The notes below the pieces were generated by a model, which saw only the letters and a list, made by a program, of their open reading frames with translations, did not search any database and was not told where the DNA came from. A DNA stretch of 64,000 nt from Luteimonas huabeiensis HB2 (GTDB taxonomy: Bacteria; Pseudomonadota; Gammaproteobacteria; Xanthomonadales; Xanthomonadaceae). The stretch lies in contig NZ_JAAN01000014.1 in NCBI RefSeq assembly GCF_000559025.1, forward strand, positions 186,001-250,000, read 5' to 3'. The translations under genes were made by a program, and so were the position numbers. Below are positions 1-7,719 of this stretch, one piece after another (the stretch's first letter is position 1; every line of letters begins with the position of its first letter).

Positions 1-489
1 GCACGCACCCACAGCCAGCAGGACGCGGCGCAGGCGTTGCATGGATTGATGGAGCGCGGCGGTTTCGCACCGGTGTTGAGCCAGGACATCCTGCAGGAGA
101 TGTGGGAGAAGTTCGTATTCCTCACGACCTATGCCGGCATGACCACGCTGATGCGCGCGCCAGTTGGCGCAATCGTGCAGGCACAAGATGGCGAAGCGCT
201 GGTGCGCCAGATGCTCGGCGAATGCGTGGCGACCGCCGCCGCCTCAGGGTACATCCCATCGCAGGACGCCTATGCCCGCATGTTCACGACGTTGTCCGAG
301 CGCGGGTCCACCGGCACCGCATCGATGCTGCGCGATCTGCAACGTGGTGGCCCCACCGAGCATGAGCACATCATTGGGGACATGCTGCGACGCGCGCATG
401 AAGCTCGACTGGATGCGCCGCTGCTGAGGGTGAGCCTTGCACACATGCAGGCCTACGAGGCGACCCGCATGGCCCATGGCGGTGGATGA
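1..489 (+). CDS. Ketopantoate reductase family protein, C-terminal part (5' end outside window)
   Basis: The reading frame is open from base 1, so the N-terminal NADP-binding half lies upstream of the window. The visible ~162 residues match the helical C-terminal domain of the ApbA/PanE family (2-dehydropantoate 2-reductase), with the signature EMWEKFVFLTTYAGMTTLMR followed by a GE(C) helix. Family members reduce ketopantoate to pantoate with NADPH; many paralogues act on other 2-oxo acids. It lies on the plus strand and converges on the end of the ICE helicase operon, which makes it an accessory or cargo gene rather than part of the conjugation core. Family assignment is fairly sure, substrate unknown. 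Confidence 0.75.
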   Translation, partial: ARTHSQQDAAQALHGLMERGGFAPVLSQDILQEMWEKFVFLTTYAGMTTLMRAPVGAIVQAQDGEALVRQMLGECVATAAASGYIPSQDAYARMFTTLSERGSTGTASMLRDLQRGGPTEHEHIIGDMLRRAHEARLDAPLLRVSLAHMQAYEATRMAHGGG

Positions 490-534
490 GGCCCTGTCTT
501 CCGCTTCCCGGATCAAGGTCACCGTCTGGATGAC

Positions 535-562
535 CAAAAAAGTACGGCTCCCGGAGGAGCCG
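535..562 (-). terminator. Rho-independent terminator of the helicase-end operon
   Basis: On the minus strand a perfect 7-bp stem (CGGCTCC / GGAGCCG, 545-551 with 556-562, 4-nt loop) is followed by a TACTTTTTT tract (bases 544-536). It lies about 20 bp after the stop codon of the SNF2-like helicase gene, so it closes the long minus-strand run of ICE genes. Confidence 0.8.
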
Positions 563-582
563 TTGAAGTGAAGCAGTGAAGT

Positions 583-2853
583 TCAGCACACCAACTGCCG
601 TGCCAGCGCGACTTCCACCGAGTCTCCGTCCTGATTCAGGACATCAAGCCCGGACTCCGGCACGTCGCCCGACGTGCTTTGCGACACCATGATCTTCCGG
701 GCCATCAACCCCAGGCAGGTCATCTGCGAGGAGTTGGCGTAGCCCAGGTAGATCACGCGCACCGGCTGCTTCTGGCCGATGCGCCATGAGCGCCGGGCGG
801 CCTGCTGCAGCGAATACACGTTGTAGCCGGACTGGAGGAATACGATGGTCGGGAACTCCAGCAGGTCCAGGCCGGTTTTCACCAGCTCGGGATTGGTGAT
901 GAGCACGTCGATGCCACGGTCCAACTGCTCGGCGATCCAGTCCTCGCGGCGGGAAGCATCCACGCTCGCGCGCAGCACCGCCACCTTGAAGCCTTCCTGC
1001 TCCAGCAGCACCTTCAAACGCGACGTGGTGTCGCGCGTGCCGGTGTAGACCGAATAGACCAGGGTCTTGCGACCTTCTGCCTTCTCCTGCTTGCAGATCT
1101 CGATCAGCTCGCGTTCCTTGGGCATCACCTCCAGCTCGTTGAACTGAGCGGGGACGAACGCCAAAGTATTGCGCGTGCGCGGATGCACCACCGTTTCCGA
1201 CCGGAAGCAGCAGTCTGGCCAGGCCAGCAGCACGTTGAGCACCACACCGAGCAGCGTCGTGTCCCGCTTCGCCAGGGCCTGCCTCAGCTCTGCGGTCAAC
1301 CGACCCGCCAGATCGCGGTAGGCCGCGGCTTGCGCCGTGTCCATCGCGACTTCGCGGAACTCCTCGTCGTAGGGCGGCAGCACATTGCCGCCGATGTCCT
1401 TCAACTTGAGGAAGACCGTGAACGGCAGAACGCAACGCAGCACGCCCTTCGGGCCGAAGCCCGGCGCCTTGACCGTGCGCACCGATACCTTGGTGCCCTT
1501 GGCCGTCTTGTGCGCCGTGCCGGTGCTCTCGGAATAGATGTCCTTGAGCACACCGTGATCGCGCATGAACGCCATCGCGGCCGAGGTCATGCTGCCGCTC
1601 TTCGTCGGGCGGTACCCGTCTTCGATCATTCGCCCCGGAAGGGCTCGGAACAGCAGGTGGAACAGGTCGTCGCCGTAGCCGCCCATCAGTGTGCCGGTGA
1701 GCAGCAACGTCTTGCGCGCCTTGGCCGCCAACACCCCCATGGCCTGGCCCTGGGCGGAGCCGCCGTTCTTGTACTCGTGCGCCTCATCGGCGATGAGCAG
1801 GTCGAACGTGCCTTGGGGAAGCTGCCTCTTGATGAACTCGGACGGCTGGTAGCCGCCTTCGCCGAAGCCGAACTCCATGTTGGCCATCGCGCGTTCCATC
1901 CGGTGGGCTTGCCGGTCCGAGAAGACCAGCTCGCCGTTGCCATCCATCAGGTTGATGAACTCGTGGATGTTGTCCCCGAGCATCGACGCGAGGAAGGCGT
2001 CACCGAACTTCTGCATCAGCTTCTGCGCGGTGACTTCCCCGATGGTCGGGATGCGCTTCAGGGCCTTGAGCACGGTCGAGGACTGGTCGCTGGCGGACAG
2101 GCCTCTGGGACGGATCAACGACCACAGCGGTGCACGGCAGTGGCTGCACTTGCGGCGGGACTCCTCGGCTTCGAGTTCGACCGGGTTGATCGGCTCGCCG
2201 TCGAGGTCGGTGATGACATGCCCGCAATCCGGGCAGGCCCCCACGTCGCCGTGAGGCGTGCGCCGCCGAACGAAGACAGGTTTCCAGTGGAACCCCATCC
2301 GCATCCGCACGCGGCCCAGGACGAAGAACTCCTGGCCCTGGGCCGGCACGCCTAACTGCTCGCGCAGTTTTAGCAGCTTGACCAGCGTGTCCGGGCCATT
2401 GAGCACCCAGACCTTGGCACCGGCCACCGTCTCCTGGATTTCGCGCCGCCACTTGTAGACCAGGTGGGGTGGCGAGAGCACCAGGGTGCGGCGGTAGCCT
2501 TCGGCGTTGAGCACGGCGGCGGTGGCAATACCCACCGTCGTCTTGCCGCAGCCCATCTCGCCATTGACGATCGCGGCGCGTTCGCCGCGATCGACCAACA
2601 GCTCGGTGACGGCGTGGACCACATCGGCTTGCGCCGGGAACAGCTTGCGCTTGAGCGCGGCGAGGATCAGTTGCCGATGCACCCGCACCTGGCCGGTGTA
2701 GACCGGAGGATTGGCGCGGTTGAGCGAATCGAGCAGCTCGTCGCCGAACTCCGATACGAAGTCCTGCAGGCTGAGCGTGAGGGGTGAAGCTGCCGCTTCG
2801 AGCAGGTCGCCCTGCACAGCGGTTTCGGGAACGGTTTCGAGATCGAGGGACAT
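583..2853 (-). CDS. DEAH/SNF2-type helicase of the integrative conjugative element
   Basis: A 756-residue superfamily-2 helicase. Visible motifs are Walker A GEMGCGKTT (residues 98-106), the DEAH box in LLIADEAHEYKN, motif III in LLLTGTLMGG and the C-terminal arginine-finger block ARRSWRIGQKQPVRV typical of SNF2/RapA-like enzymes. A four-cysteine element (CPDCGH...CSHCRAP) is inserted between motifs I and II. The start at 2853 was chosen over an upstream in-frame ATG because GGAG lies 7 nt before it. This is the last gene of the minus-strand array and is followed by a strong terminator. Such helicases are a constant part of PFGI-1-class ICEs; the exact role in transfer or element maintenance is not known to me. 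Confidence 0.85.
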   Translation of the reverse strand: MSLDLETVPETAVQGDLLEAAASPLTLSLQDFVSEFGDELLDSLNRANPPVYTGQVRVHRQLILAALKRKLFPAQADVVHAVTELLVDRGERAAIVNGEMGCGKTTVGIATAAVLNAEGYRRTLVLSPPHLVYKWRREIQETVAGAKVWVLNGPDTLVKLLKLREQLGVPAQGQEFFVLGRVRMRMGFHWKPVFVRRRTPHGDVGACPDCGHVITDLDGEPINPVELEAEESRRKCSHCRAPLWSLIRPRGLSASDQSSTVLKALKRIPTIGEVTAQKLMQKFGDAFLASMLGDNIHEFINLMDGNGELVFSDRQAHRMERAMANMEFGFGEGGYQPSEFIKRQLPQGTFDLLIADEAHEYKNGGSAQGQAMGVLAAKARKTLLLTGTLMGGYGDDLFHLLFRALPGRMIEDGYRPTKSGSMTSAAMAFMRDHGVLKDIYSESTGTAHKTAKGTKVSVRTVKAPGFGPKGVLRCVLPFTVFLKLKDIGGNVLPPYDEEFREVAMDTAQAAAYRDLAGRLTAELRQALAKRDTTLLGVVLNVLLAWPDCCFRSETVVHPRTRNTLAFVPAQFNELEVMPKERELIEICKQEKAEGRKTLVYSVYTGTRDTTSRLKVLLEQEGFKVAVLRASVDASRREDWIAEQLDRGIDVLITNPELVKTGLDLLEFPTIVFLQSGYNVYSLQQAARRSWRIGQKQPVRVIYLGYANSSQMTCLGLMARKIMVSQSTSGDVPESGLDVLNQDGDSVEVALARQLVC

Positions 2854-2860
2854 GGTGATG

Positions 2861-2918
2861 CTCCAAAGCAATGGGGCATGCACCTCCCCCACGGGGCGGT
2901 GACATGCCCCTGGGTGGG
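2861..2918 (-). promoter_or_regulatory. Structured leader (pseudoknot-like) of the helicase gene
   Basis: Between the previous stop and the helicase ribosome binding site. Stem P1 joins 2907-2914 with 2888-2896 (CCCA-GGGG against CCCC-g-TGGG on the minus strand). The P1 loop (2898-2906, CATGtCACC) is complementary to 2877-2884 (GGTGCATG), giving an H-type pseudoknot or, alternatively, one long 16-bp hairpin spanning 2873-2910. The minus-strand sequence CCCACCC in front is shared with other leaders of this region. Confidence 0.55.
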
Positions 2919-2952
2919 AAGAAAGAAGCGGCGCGAGACCGCTGGATGCGGA

Positions 2953-3258
2953 TCAGTATTCGCTGGGCAGCAGCAGTGTGGTGACGCTGCGATCCCATTC
3001 GGTGATGATCCAGAGCTTCAGGTCGCGCGTGACCTGGTAGGACGAGAACAGACGATCCTCGCCGGACTTCAGCGCGGCATCGTTCTGCCGTCGATCGCTG
3101 TCGTCCAGGTCGCCCCAATCGCCATGAAGATGGCGGCGCAGGTACGGCGTGGGGTTGAGCCGGCCCTGTCGGACCAGCTCGTCGACGCCGGCGGTCATGA
3201 CCACCTGCCCGGGCGAAAAGCGTGCTTGTGACGCGAGGTTGAGGACTGCGAGTGCCAT
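2953..3258 (-). CDS. Conserved small ICE protein, function unknown
   Basis: 101 residues, start at the ATG behind an AAGGAG site (minus strand, about 3266-3271). The sequence is hydrophilic and ends in DLKLWIITEWDRSVTTLLLP. There is no catalytic motif, signal peptide or membrane segment that I can recognise. It lies between the DUF6094-like gene and the helicase gene, each separated by a structured leader, so it is probably co-transcribed with them. I know it only as a type of protein that recurs in this ICE class. Confidence 0.7.
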   Translation of the reverse strand: MALAVLNLASQARFSPGQVVMTAGVDELVRQGRLNPTPYLRRHLHGDWGDLDDSDRRQNDAALKSGEDRLFSSYQVTRDLKLWIITEWDRSVTTLLLPSEY

Positions 3259-3265
3259 GGTGATT

Positions 3266-3324
3266 TCTCCTTCTGGAAGAAGGGGCCACGGCACCCCATC
3301 GGGGCGACGTGACCCCGGTGGGTG
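3266..3324 (-). promoter_or_regulatory. Structured leader with pseudoknot potential
   Basis: P1: CCCCG (3313-3317) and GGGTG (3320-3324) pair with CGGGG (3300-3304) and CACCC (3292-3296). The P1 loop CGTG (3308-3311) pairs with CACG at 3287-3290. A GGGG/CCCC outer pairing gives an alternative hairpin. The ribosome binding site AAGGAG follows immediately on the minus strand. Confidence 0.55.
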
Positions 3325-3359
3325 GATGAAAGCGACGGCGAACCGTCAGGGAACAGCGA

Positions 3360-4469
3360 TCAGCGGATGATCAGCACTTCGCCCCACGTGGGCGAGCCCA
3401 GCGTCAAGTCCCATGCACGAATGACCGGCACGAACTTGTCGGTGAGGATGCGCGTCTCGGCCACGGAGCCGTCGTCGCGTTCGGTGTATTCCGTCTGGAG
3501 GGTCTTCTCCTTGTGGGTATCACCTTTGACGACGAGCACGCGCCCGCTCTTGGACTTCACTACGCCGGAGATCGCGCCTGCGGCCAAGGCCAGGGCGAGA
3601 TGCCAGTGCGACAAGGCCCGCGCGGGCGGACGCAGCGACTGCTGCGCGGCGCCCAGGTGGGTATCGAGCGCCGGCCAGAGTCCTTGCAGCCGGCCGACTT
3701 CATCGGCGAACTGCTCGGGCTCCATCGTGACGCGATAGAAGTGCTCCGGCTCGGCCGGGCTGGCGGGGACGGTGTACGGCAGGAACGGCCATTCGAGCGG
3801 CAGCTCCTCGGCTTCGGCATCGCCTTGTCCGATCTGCAGCAGCAGACCACGCAGGGCCTTGGCCGACTCCGACGCCTGGTCGCGCTGGCGAACCCGGCGG
3901 CCAAAGATCACCACCTGCTTGAACTGCGTCTCCACCGCACGGTAGATGCGCAGTTCGGCAAAGTGGCGCGTCAGCCATCCGACCAGCTCGGCGTCGAGCA
4001 CGTAGGACGGCACGATGAAGATCAGCACGCCACCGTACTGCAGCAGCGGCAGCGCGCGCTGATAGAACAGCTTTTCCAGCCGCGCACGGCCCTGGCCTTG
4101 ATAGCCGATGTTGCCGTTCACGTCCTTGCTCAGATCGCCATACGGCGGGTTCAGCCACAGCAGCCCGAATGACTGGCGCGAGATCAGCGTGTCCATCAGG
4201 TCACCGTGGATGCAGCGATCGACCAGTTGCCGTGCGTGGCGGGCACGCTCGGCGTCGTATTCGACGGCGAAGGCCTGGACCTGCTCGCGCCCGAGGGCGT
4301 GGGCGGCTTCGGCAATCGCCACGCCTTCGCCGGCGCAGGGATCGAGGATGGACATCGAGCCGGGAGACGGCGCCAGTGCGGACAAGGCCCGCTCCAGCGT
4401 CGGCTCGTCGGTGGGGAAGTAGCCGTTACGAATGAAGTTGCGCGCCAGGCGCGGAAACATGAGAGCCAT
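3360..4469 (-). CDS. DUF6094-type, class I methyltransferase-like protein
   Basis: 369 residues. The N-terminal half has a SAM-binding glycine motif ILDPCAGEG (residues 41-49) and the motif IV tetrad NPPY (107-110) of adenine-N6 DNA methyltransferases. A region of about 200 residues without known motifs follows. The ATG at 4469 has AGGAG 6-7 nt upstream, and the second methionine (4460) is less well placed. The protein is a regular member of the small-gene array of PFGI-1-class ICEs and could modify element DNA, for example against host restriction. That is inference: the motifs support a methyltransferase fold, not a proven target. Confidence 0.75.
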   Translation of the reverse strand: MALMFPRLARNFIRNGYFPTDEPTLERALSALAPSPGSMSILDPCAGEGVAIAEAAHALGREQVQAFAVEYDAERARHARQLVDRCIHGDLMDTLISRQSFGLLWLNPPYGDLSKDVNGNIGYQGQGRARLEKLFYQRALPLLQYGGVLIFIVPSYVLDAELVGWLTRHFAELRIYRAVETQFKQVVIFGRRVRQRDQASESAKALRGLLLQIGQGDAEAEELPLEWPFLPYTVPASPAEPEHFYRVTMEPEQFADEVGRLQGLWPALDTHLGAAQQSLRPPARALSHWHLALALAAGAISGVVKSKSGRVLVVKGDTHKEKTLQTEYTERDDGSVAETRILTDKFVPVIRAWDLTLGSPTWGEVLIIR

Positions 4470-4534
4470 GGATTTCTCCTGATGATGGATGAGGGAAGGC
4501 GGGCACGCGCGGCGCGCATGCCCGTGGGGATGGC
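4470..4534 (-). promoter_or_regulatory. Leader hairpin of the DUF6094-type gene
   Basis: A 9-bp hairpin with one mismatch (GGGCA-c-GCGC against GCGC-a-TGCCC, 4501-4523) fills the whole gap between the upstream stop codon and the AGGAG site. It is a simpler variant of the leader structures seen before the neighbouring genes. Confidence 0.45.
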
Positions 4535-5185
4535 TCACGCCACACGCCGAAGCGGTGCGTTCGCGGCCAGTTCGTACTGCGTGGCGCCGAGGGTGCCGTT
4601 GCGGATCAGCTCGCCCAACGCCTTCGTCAGCGCCGGGACATTGAGGGCCAGCCGATGGCCTTCCAGCGGCCCGAGGGCCAAGGGAAGACCGGTCAGCATC
4701 CGCCGTGACTGCAACAGCTCCAGCACGGTGTCGCGCCAGTGGTCGAGCAGTGGCAGCGGGCAGGTGTCCTGCACCAGCGTCCACAGCCGGTCGAGCCGGT
4801 GAGCGGAATCCCTGGGCAGAAGCGCCAGCGCGCTGGCGTTGGCCTTGTCTGGCTTCACGCAGCGACGATCGAACAGCCACACGTTCGTCAGCGAACCGAA
4901 CAGCGTTCGCCGATAGGCGCGGGTGATGCGCTTTTCCAGGTTCTCGACGTTGCCGACGAAGACGGGGATGGATGCGCCCTGCTCGGTGATGACGTGGAAC
5001 TGATCGAGTCCCTGTTCGTCCCGGCCGAGGGTCAGGCGGGCGAGGAACTCCTGAACGGCGGTGTCGCGCGCCCAGATCGAGAGAAAGACGAGATTGCCCT
5101 GCTCGTCACCGACGCAACCGTCGGCCATGAGGTCGGGGCATTCGTCGATGCGGTACAGCGGTTTCGCGGAAGAAGGTGCAGGCAT
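4535..5185 (-). CDS. Conserved ICE protein, function unknown
   Basis: 216 residues starting at the ATG behind AGAGGAC. No domain is recognisable to me. The N-terminal half contains a beta-rich stretch (GNLVFLSIWARDTAVQEFLA) and the C-terminal half is helical. It is flanked by the DUF6094-type gene and a 121-residue element protein, each with its own hairpin leader, in a minus-strand run that reads as one functional module of the element. It is reported as real because of its length, ribosome binding site, codon use and position in the array. Confidence 0.65.
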   Translation of the reverse strand: MPAPSSAKPLYRIDECPDLMADGCVGDEQGNLVFLSIWARDTAVQEFLARLTLGRDEQGLDQFHVITEQGASIPVFVGNVENLEKRITRAYRRTLFGSLTNVWLFDRRCVKPDKANASALALLPRDSAHRLDRLWTLVQDTCPLPLLDHWRDTVLELLQSRRMLTGLPLALGPLEGHRLALNVPALTKALGELIRNGTLGATQYELAANAPLRRVA

Positions 5186-5204
5186 GGTGATGTCCTCTTG
5201 AAAA

Positions 5205-5252
5205 TGAAGGAGCAACCACAGCCCGCGGGGCCATGCTCGCCCCGGTTGGGTG
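5205..5252 (-). promoter_or_regulatory. Structured leader with pseudoknot potential
   Basis: P1 is CGGGGC (5226-5231) with GCCCCG (5239-5244), extended by CCC (5222-5224) with GGG (5248-5250). The loop TGCTC (5234-5238) is complementary to GAGCA at 5210-5214, the same P1/P2 order as in the leaders at 3266 and 6975. Confidence 0.5.
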
Positions 5253-5269
5253 AAGGAAGATGCGTGCCG

Positions 5270-5635
5270 CTAGACAGCGCGTCCCGCGTGGAAGCGGTGA
5301 ACCCGCTCGCGCCACTCGGAGCTTTGCACCGGCGCCATGTCGAGATAGCGCAGCGGGCACGAGTAGTAGTACGGATGCACGGACTCATCGAGGGACTTGT
5401 AGCCCCAATCGCCGCCCGAGCTTTCCAGCAGATGGCAGCCGATGTAGCAGACGGACTCACCGGCCGCGAGGCCCATGACGCCCGCCTGCCTGGCGGTGAC
5501 GCGAACCACGGTCCACAGAACGTCGCCGTCCAGTGTGTGGTCGATGACTTCGCAGCAAGCGCGTTCGGACGCCTGCGGAGCGAGCAGCTCGCGGATCAAC
5601 TGATCGCGCGTCTGACGAACGAAGGTCCAGCCCAT
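5270..5635 (-). CDS. Conserved ICE protein (DUF6927-like), function unknown
   Basis: 121 residues with a compact, well-conserved look: MGWTFVRQTRDQLIREL at the start, VVRVTARQAGVMGLAAGES in the middle and ESVHPYYYSCPLRYLDMAP near the end. From memory this belongs to a family found almost only in mobile elements (DUF6927 is the name I associate with it, not certain). No catalytic residues are obvious. It follows a CGGGG/CCCCG leader hairpin and an AAGGAG site, and precedes the 216-residue unknown gene. Confidence 0.7.
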   Translation of the reverse strand: MGWTFVRQTRDQLIRELLAPQASERACCEVIDHTLDGDVLWTVVRVTARQAGVMGLAAGESVCYIGCHLLESSGGDWGYKSLDESVHPYYYSCPLRYLDMAPVQSSEWRERVHRFHAGRAV

Positions 5636-5640
5636 GAGGG

Positions 5641-5700
5641 TCTCCTTGAAGAAAAGGCCGGAGCCCTCCCCGTCGGGGAAGAACCCCGGCGGGTGGCGGA
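5641..5700 (-). promoter_or_regulatory. Leader hairpin of the 121-residue ICE gene
   Basis: CGGGG (5674-5678) pairs with CCCCG (5684-5688) around a 5-nt loop, with CCC (5668-5670) and GGG (5691-5693) able to extend the stem. The minus-strand sequence CCACCC in front of the stem is the shared leader signature. Confidence 0.45.
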
Positions 5701-5724
5701 ATGCCGCGCAAGGCGGCAGATGGA

Positions 5725-6336
5725 TCAGGCAGCTTTGAGGTGCCAGTCCTGGGACAACGGGGCGAACTCGTAGCCGAGCTTGTCGAGACGGTCGCGCTGC
5801 TGACGCAGCACACGACGATCCACGGTCGCATCGAGCTTCACGGTCTCACCCAGGGGCCACAAGGCACCGAACAGCGCCGCGTCGTCTGCCTCGGCCGAGG
5901 CCGCAGCGGACACACGAGCCGGTTCGCTGCCGAACGGCGTGGTATCGACCAGGGGATCGCGCGGACTGCGCGGCTTCGCCTTCGGCTTGGCCGGGGGCGT
6001 TGCCGGCACGGGGGCCTGCGCCTCCTCGTCGATCGGATCAACTTCCTGCGGACTCAGCCGGCGGGCTTCGTCGCGGCTCAGGGCGTCGATGTTGGACAGT
6101 GTCATCCCGCCCAGATGGGCGCGGATCTCGATGACCATGCGGCCGTTGGCGTTGTACGTGGAGGGACGAATCTCGACGATGACGAAATCACCGTCGTACT
6201 TGCCCTCGCGGTACTGATCGAGTTCGGCGTTCTTCACGACGAACTCGCCGATCGAGGTCGCCAGGCGGCCGACGTTGAAGTCGCCGTTCCTGCCGTGGAT
6301 GGTCTTGATGGCCAGTTGGCCGGGGATGGTGATCAT
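5725..6336 (-). CDS. DUF3275 family ICE protein
   Basis: 203 residues. The N-terminal ~110 residues (MITIPGQLAIKTIHGRNGDF ... GDFVIVEIRPS) match what I know as DUF3275, a family restricted to ICEs and plasmids. A proline/alanine-rich linker (about 118-150) leads to a short conserved C-terminal helix (LRQQRDRLDKLGYEFAPLSQ). The ATG at 6336 is preceded by AGGAG. The gene directly follows the DUF3577 gene with a GC-rich hairpin between them. No biochemical role is established; the DUF3275-DUF3577 pairing is typical of the element class. Confidence 0.8.
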   Translation of the reverse strand: MITIPGQLAIKTIHGRNGDFNVGRLATSIGEFVVKNAELDQYREGKYDGDFVIVEIRPSTYNANGRMVIEIRAHLGGMTLSNIDALSRDEARRLSPQEVDPIDEEAQAPVPATPPAKPKAKPRSPRDPLVDTTPFGSEPARVSAAASAEADDAALFGALWPLGETVKLDATVDRRVLRQQRDRLDKLGYEFAPLSQDWHLKAA

Positions 6337-6363
6337 GAAGGTCTCCTGCTGACGAAGAGAAGA

Positions 6364-6388
6364 CAAGGCCCCGGGGATGGGGCCTTGC
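6364..6388 (-). promoter_or_regulatory. Hairpin between DUF3577 and DUF3275 genes
   Basis: A 9-bp perfect stem (CAAGGCCCC / GGGGCCTTG) between the DUF3577 stop codon and the DUF3275 ribosome binding site. It lacks a T tract, so it fits the leader-hairpin series better than a terminator. Confidence 0.45.
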
Positions 6389-6391
6389 GGA

Positions 6392-6943
6392 TCAGAACGA
6401 CTCGGCAACGGCCAATGCGGGGGCATCGGCAGCGTCGTCGGCAGCATCGGCGACGGGCTTGGAAGGCTCCGGTGCCGAGGCTTGCTGCGCGGCGGGCGCG
6501 TCGGACGTCACAGGGACTTCCGGGTCGCGCTCGTCGGTCTCGGTCGGCTTGGGTTCGGCCTTGTAGACGAGCTTGCCGTCGACCTTGATCCAACTGACGA
6601 ACAGCAGGCGGGCCTTGAGGCTCACACCCTGCTCGCCGGCACGCTTCCCCTTGGAGTAGGTGAAGGTGTCGGTCCACAGGTCGCCCAGGCGGAAGCCGAT
6701 CATCACCTTCTTCTCGGCGTCGACCGCCTGAATGCAGCGGCGCACCAGGTGCTGCGCTTCCGATCCCGATACGCGCGTGTCGAAACGCACATACGAGACG
6801 TCATCGCTGGGACCGTTCAGGGCTGCGATGTCGCAGGCCAGGAACGCATCGCCTTTCTTGGGCTTCACTTCGCGGATGCGATTGAGATACCCGAGGCCGG
6901 TGATGTGCAGATCGAAGTAGGACTTTTCGGTGGAAGTGGTCAT
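6392..6943 (-). CDS. DUF3577 / STY4534 family ICE replication-associated protein
   Basis: 183 residues. The N-terminal ~125 residues (KSYFDLHITGLGYLNRIREV ... FLACDIAALNG) match DUF3577, annotated in databases as the STY4534 family of ICE replication proteins, and look like an OB-type beta-barrel. The tail (about 135-183) is acidic, alanine-rich and probably disordered. The ATG at 6943 has AGGAG upstream, and a pseudoknot-forming leader precedes it. The family name is well established; the biochemical role is not. Confidence 0.8.
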   Translation of the reverse strand: MTTSTEKSYFDLHITGLGYLNRIREVKPKKGDAFLACDIAALNGPSDDVSYVRFDTRVSGSEAQHLVRRCIQAVDAEKKVMIGFRLGDLWTDTFTYSKGKRAGEQGVSLKARLLFVSWIKVDGKLVYKAEPKPTETDERDPEVPVTSDAPAAQQASAPEPSKPVADAADDAADAPALAVAESF

Positions 6944-6950
6944 GGTGAAT

Positions 6951-7025
6951 CTCCTGGGAACAATGAGGCGGAGACACACCCGACCCAAGGCGGGGAAGGT
7001 GTGGAACCCCCGCGTGGGTTGATGG
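6951..7025 (-). promoter_or_regulatory. Structured leader of the DUF3577 gene (best pseudoknot)
   Basis: P1 pairs ACCCA (6983-6987) and GCGGGG (6990-6995) with CCCCGC (7008-7013) and TGGGT (7015-7019). Its loop carries GGTGTG (6998-7003), complementary to CACACC at 6975-6980. On the transcribed minus strand this is a classical H-type pseudoknot ending just before the AGGAG site. Confidence 0.6.
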
Positions 7026-7095
7026 AACAGCTTGGTGGCATCGCCATCGAGAACCGATGGCCGTTCGCGCATGGATGCCGGTGCGAACTGGAGTG

Positions 7096-7181
7096 ATCAA
7101 CGCGGTCGGAACCGCATCGCAGCCTTGAAGATCGTGGCTGCCTGGGCATGTCGCTGACGGACGTCAGCGGAACATGGCCGG
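7096..7181 (-). repeat. 85-bp two-hairpin intergenic repeat, copy 1
   Basis: Shares with copies at 8613 and 10609 the order: an AACCGC block, hairpin a (GCAGCC 7119-7124 with GGCTGC 7136-7141), GGGCATG, hairpin b (GCTGAC 7153-7158 with GTCAGC 7163-7168). Hairpin a reads GCAGTC/GACTGC in the other copies, a compensatory change. It lies upstream of the DUF3577 leader and behind the DUF3085 terminator. Confidence 0.65.
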
Positions 7182-7245
7182 AAGCGTGGCGCCGGGACGG
7201 CGCGCAGGCGAGCGGCAATCGGCACTCGCGGCTGTCCGCATTGCC

Positions 7246-7275
7246 GGGAAGAAAGAGGCCCCCGGAGCGGGGGCC
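7246..7275 (-). terminator. Probable terminator after the DUF3085 gene
   Basis: Stem GGCCCCC (7257-7263) with GGGGGCC (7269-7275), followed on the minus strand by TCTTTCTTCC. The T tract is weak, but the position just after a stop codon fits. Confidence 0.5.
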
Positions 7276-7287
7276 AGGGATGGGCGG

Positions 7288-7653
7288 TCAGTTACCGCTG
7301 GGCGTGGGAGGAACCGCCTGCAGCGACAGGTGTGTCGCGGTGGCGGACACGTCGAGGTCGTCCTCGCTGCGCAGGATGCGCGCAAACACGCCCTCCTGCG
7401 GATCGAAGAACTCGCCGAAGTCGTCGCCACCGAACTCGGCACGCGCCAGTTCCCACCATTCGTCGAAGGCATCGACATCCGGGTTGCAACCGGCGGCATA
7501 GGCGATGGTCTTCTGGCGACCATCGGGTCGGCGCTCGCCGCACTCGGCCAGGAAGTACACGCCCTGATCCTTGACCAGGATGACGCGGCATTGATTCGCC
7601 ACCGCTTCGGCGAGCACGGGCCGCAGCTCCGTGCCTTTGAATCGAACAGTCAT
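7288..7653 (-). CDS. DUF3085-type ICE protein
   Basis: 121 residues: an N-terminal segment MTVRFKGTELRPVLAEAVAN, a central beta-rich region (CRVILVKDQGVYFLAECG) and an acidic aromatic segment (FDEWWELARAEFGGDDFGEF). This matches my recollection of DUF3085, a mobile-element family of unknown function. The start ATG at 7653 is preceded by a GGAG site and a 10-bp leader hairpin. The probable terminator beyond its stop separates it from the DUF3577 unit. Domain assignment is moderate. Confidence 0.65.
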   Translation of the reverse strand: MTVRFKGTELRPVLAEAVANQCRVILVKDQGVYFLAECGERRPDGRQKTIAYAAGCNPDVDAFDEWWELARAEFGGDDFGEFFDPQEGVFARILRSEDDLDVSATATHLSLQAVPPTPSGN

Positions 7654-7684
7654 GGGTGTGATCTCCAGGGGGGCAGGAAGAGAG

Positions 7685-7709
7685 GCTTCCCGCCGCGAGG
7701 GCGGGAAGC
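7685..7709 (-). promoter_or_regulatory. Leader hairpin of the DUF3085-type gene
   Basis: Perfect 10-bp stem GCTTCCCGCC / GGCGGGAAGC with a 5-nt loop, between the upstream stop codon (7720) and the ribosome binding site. It lacks a T tract. Confidence 0.45.
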
Positions 7710-7719
7710 TGCTGGGAGC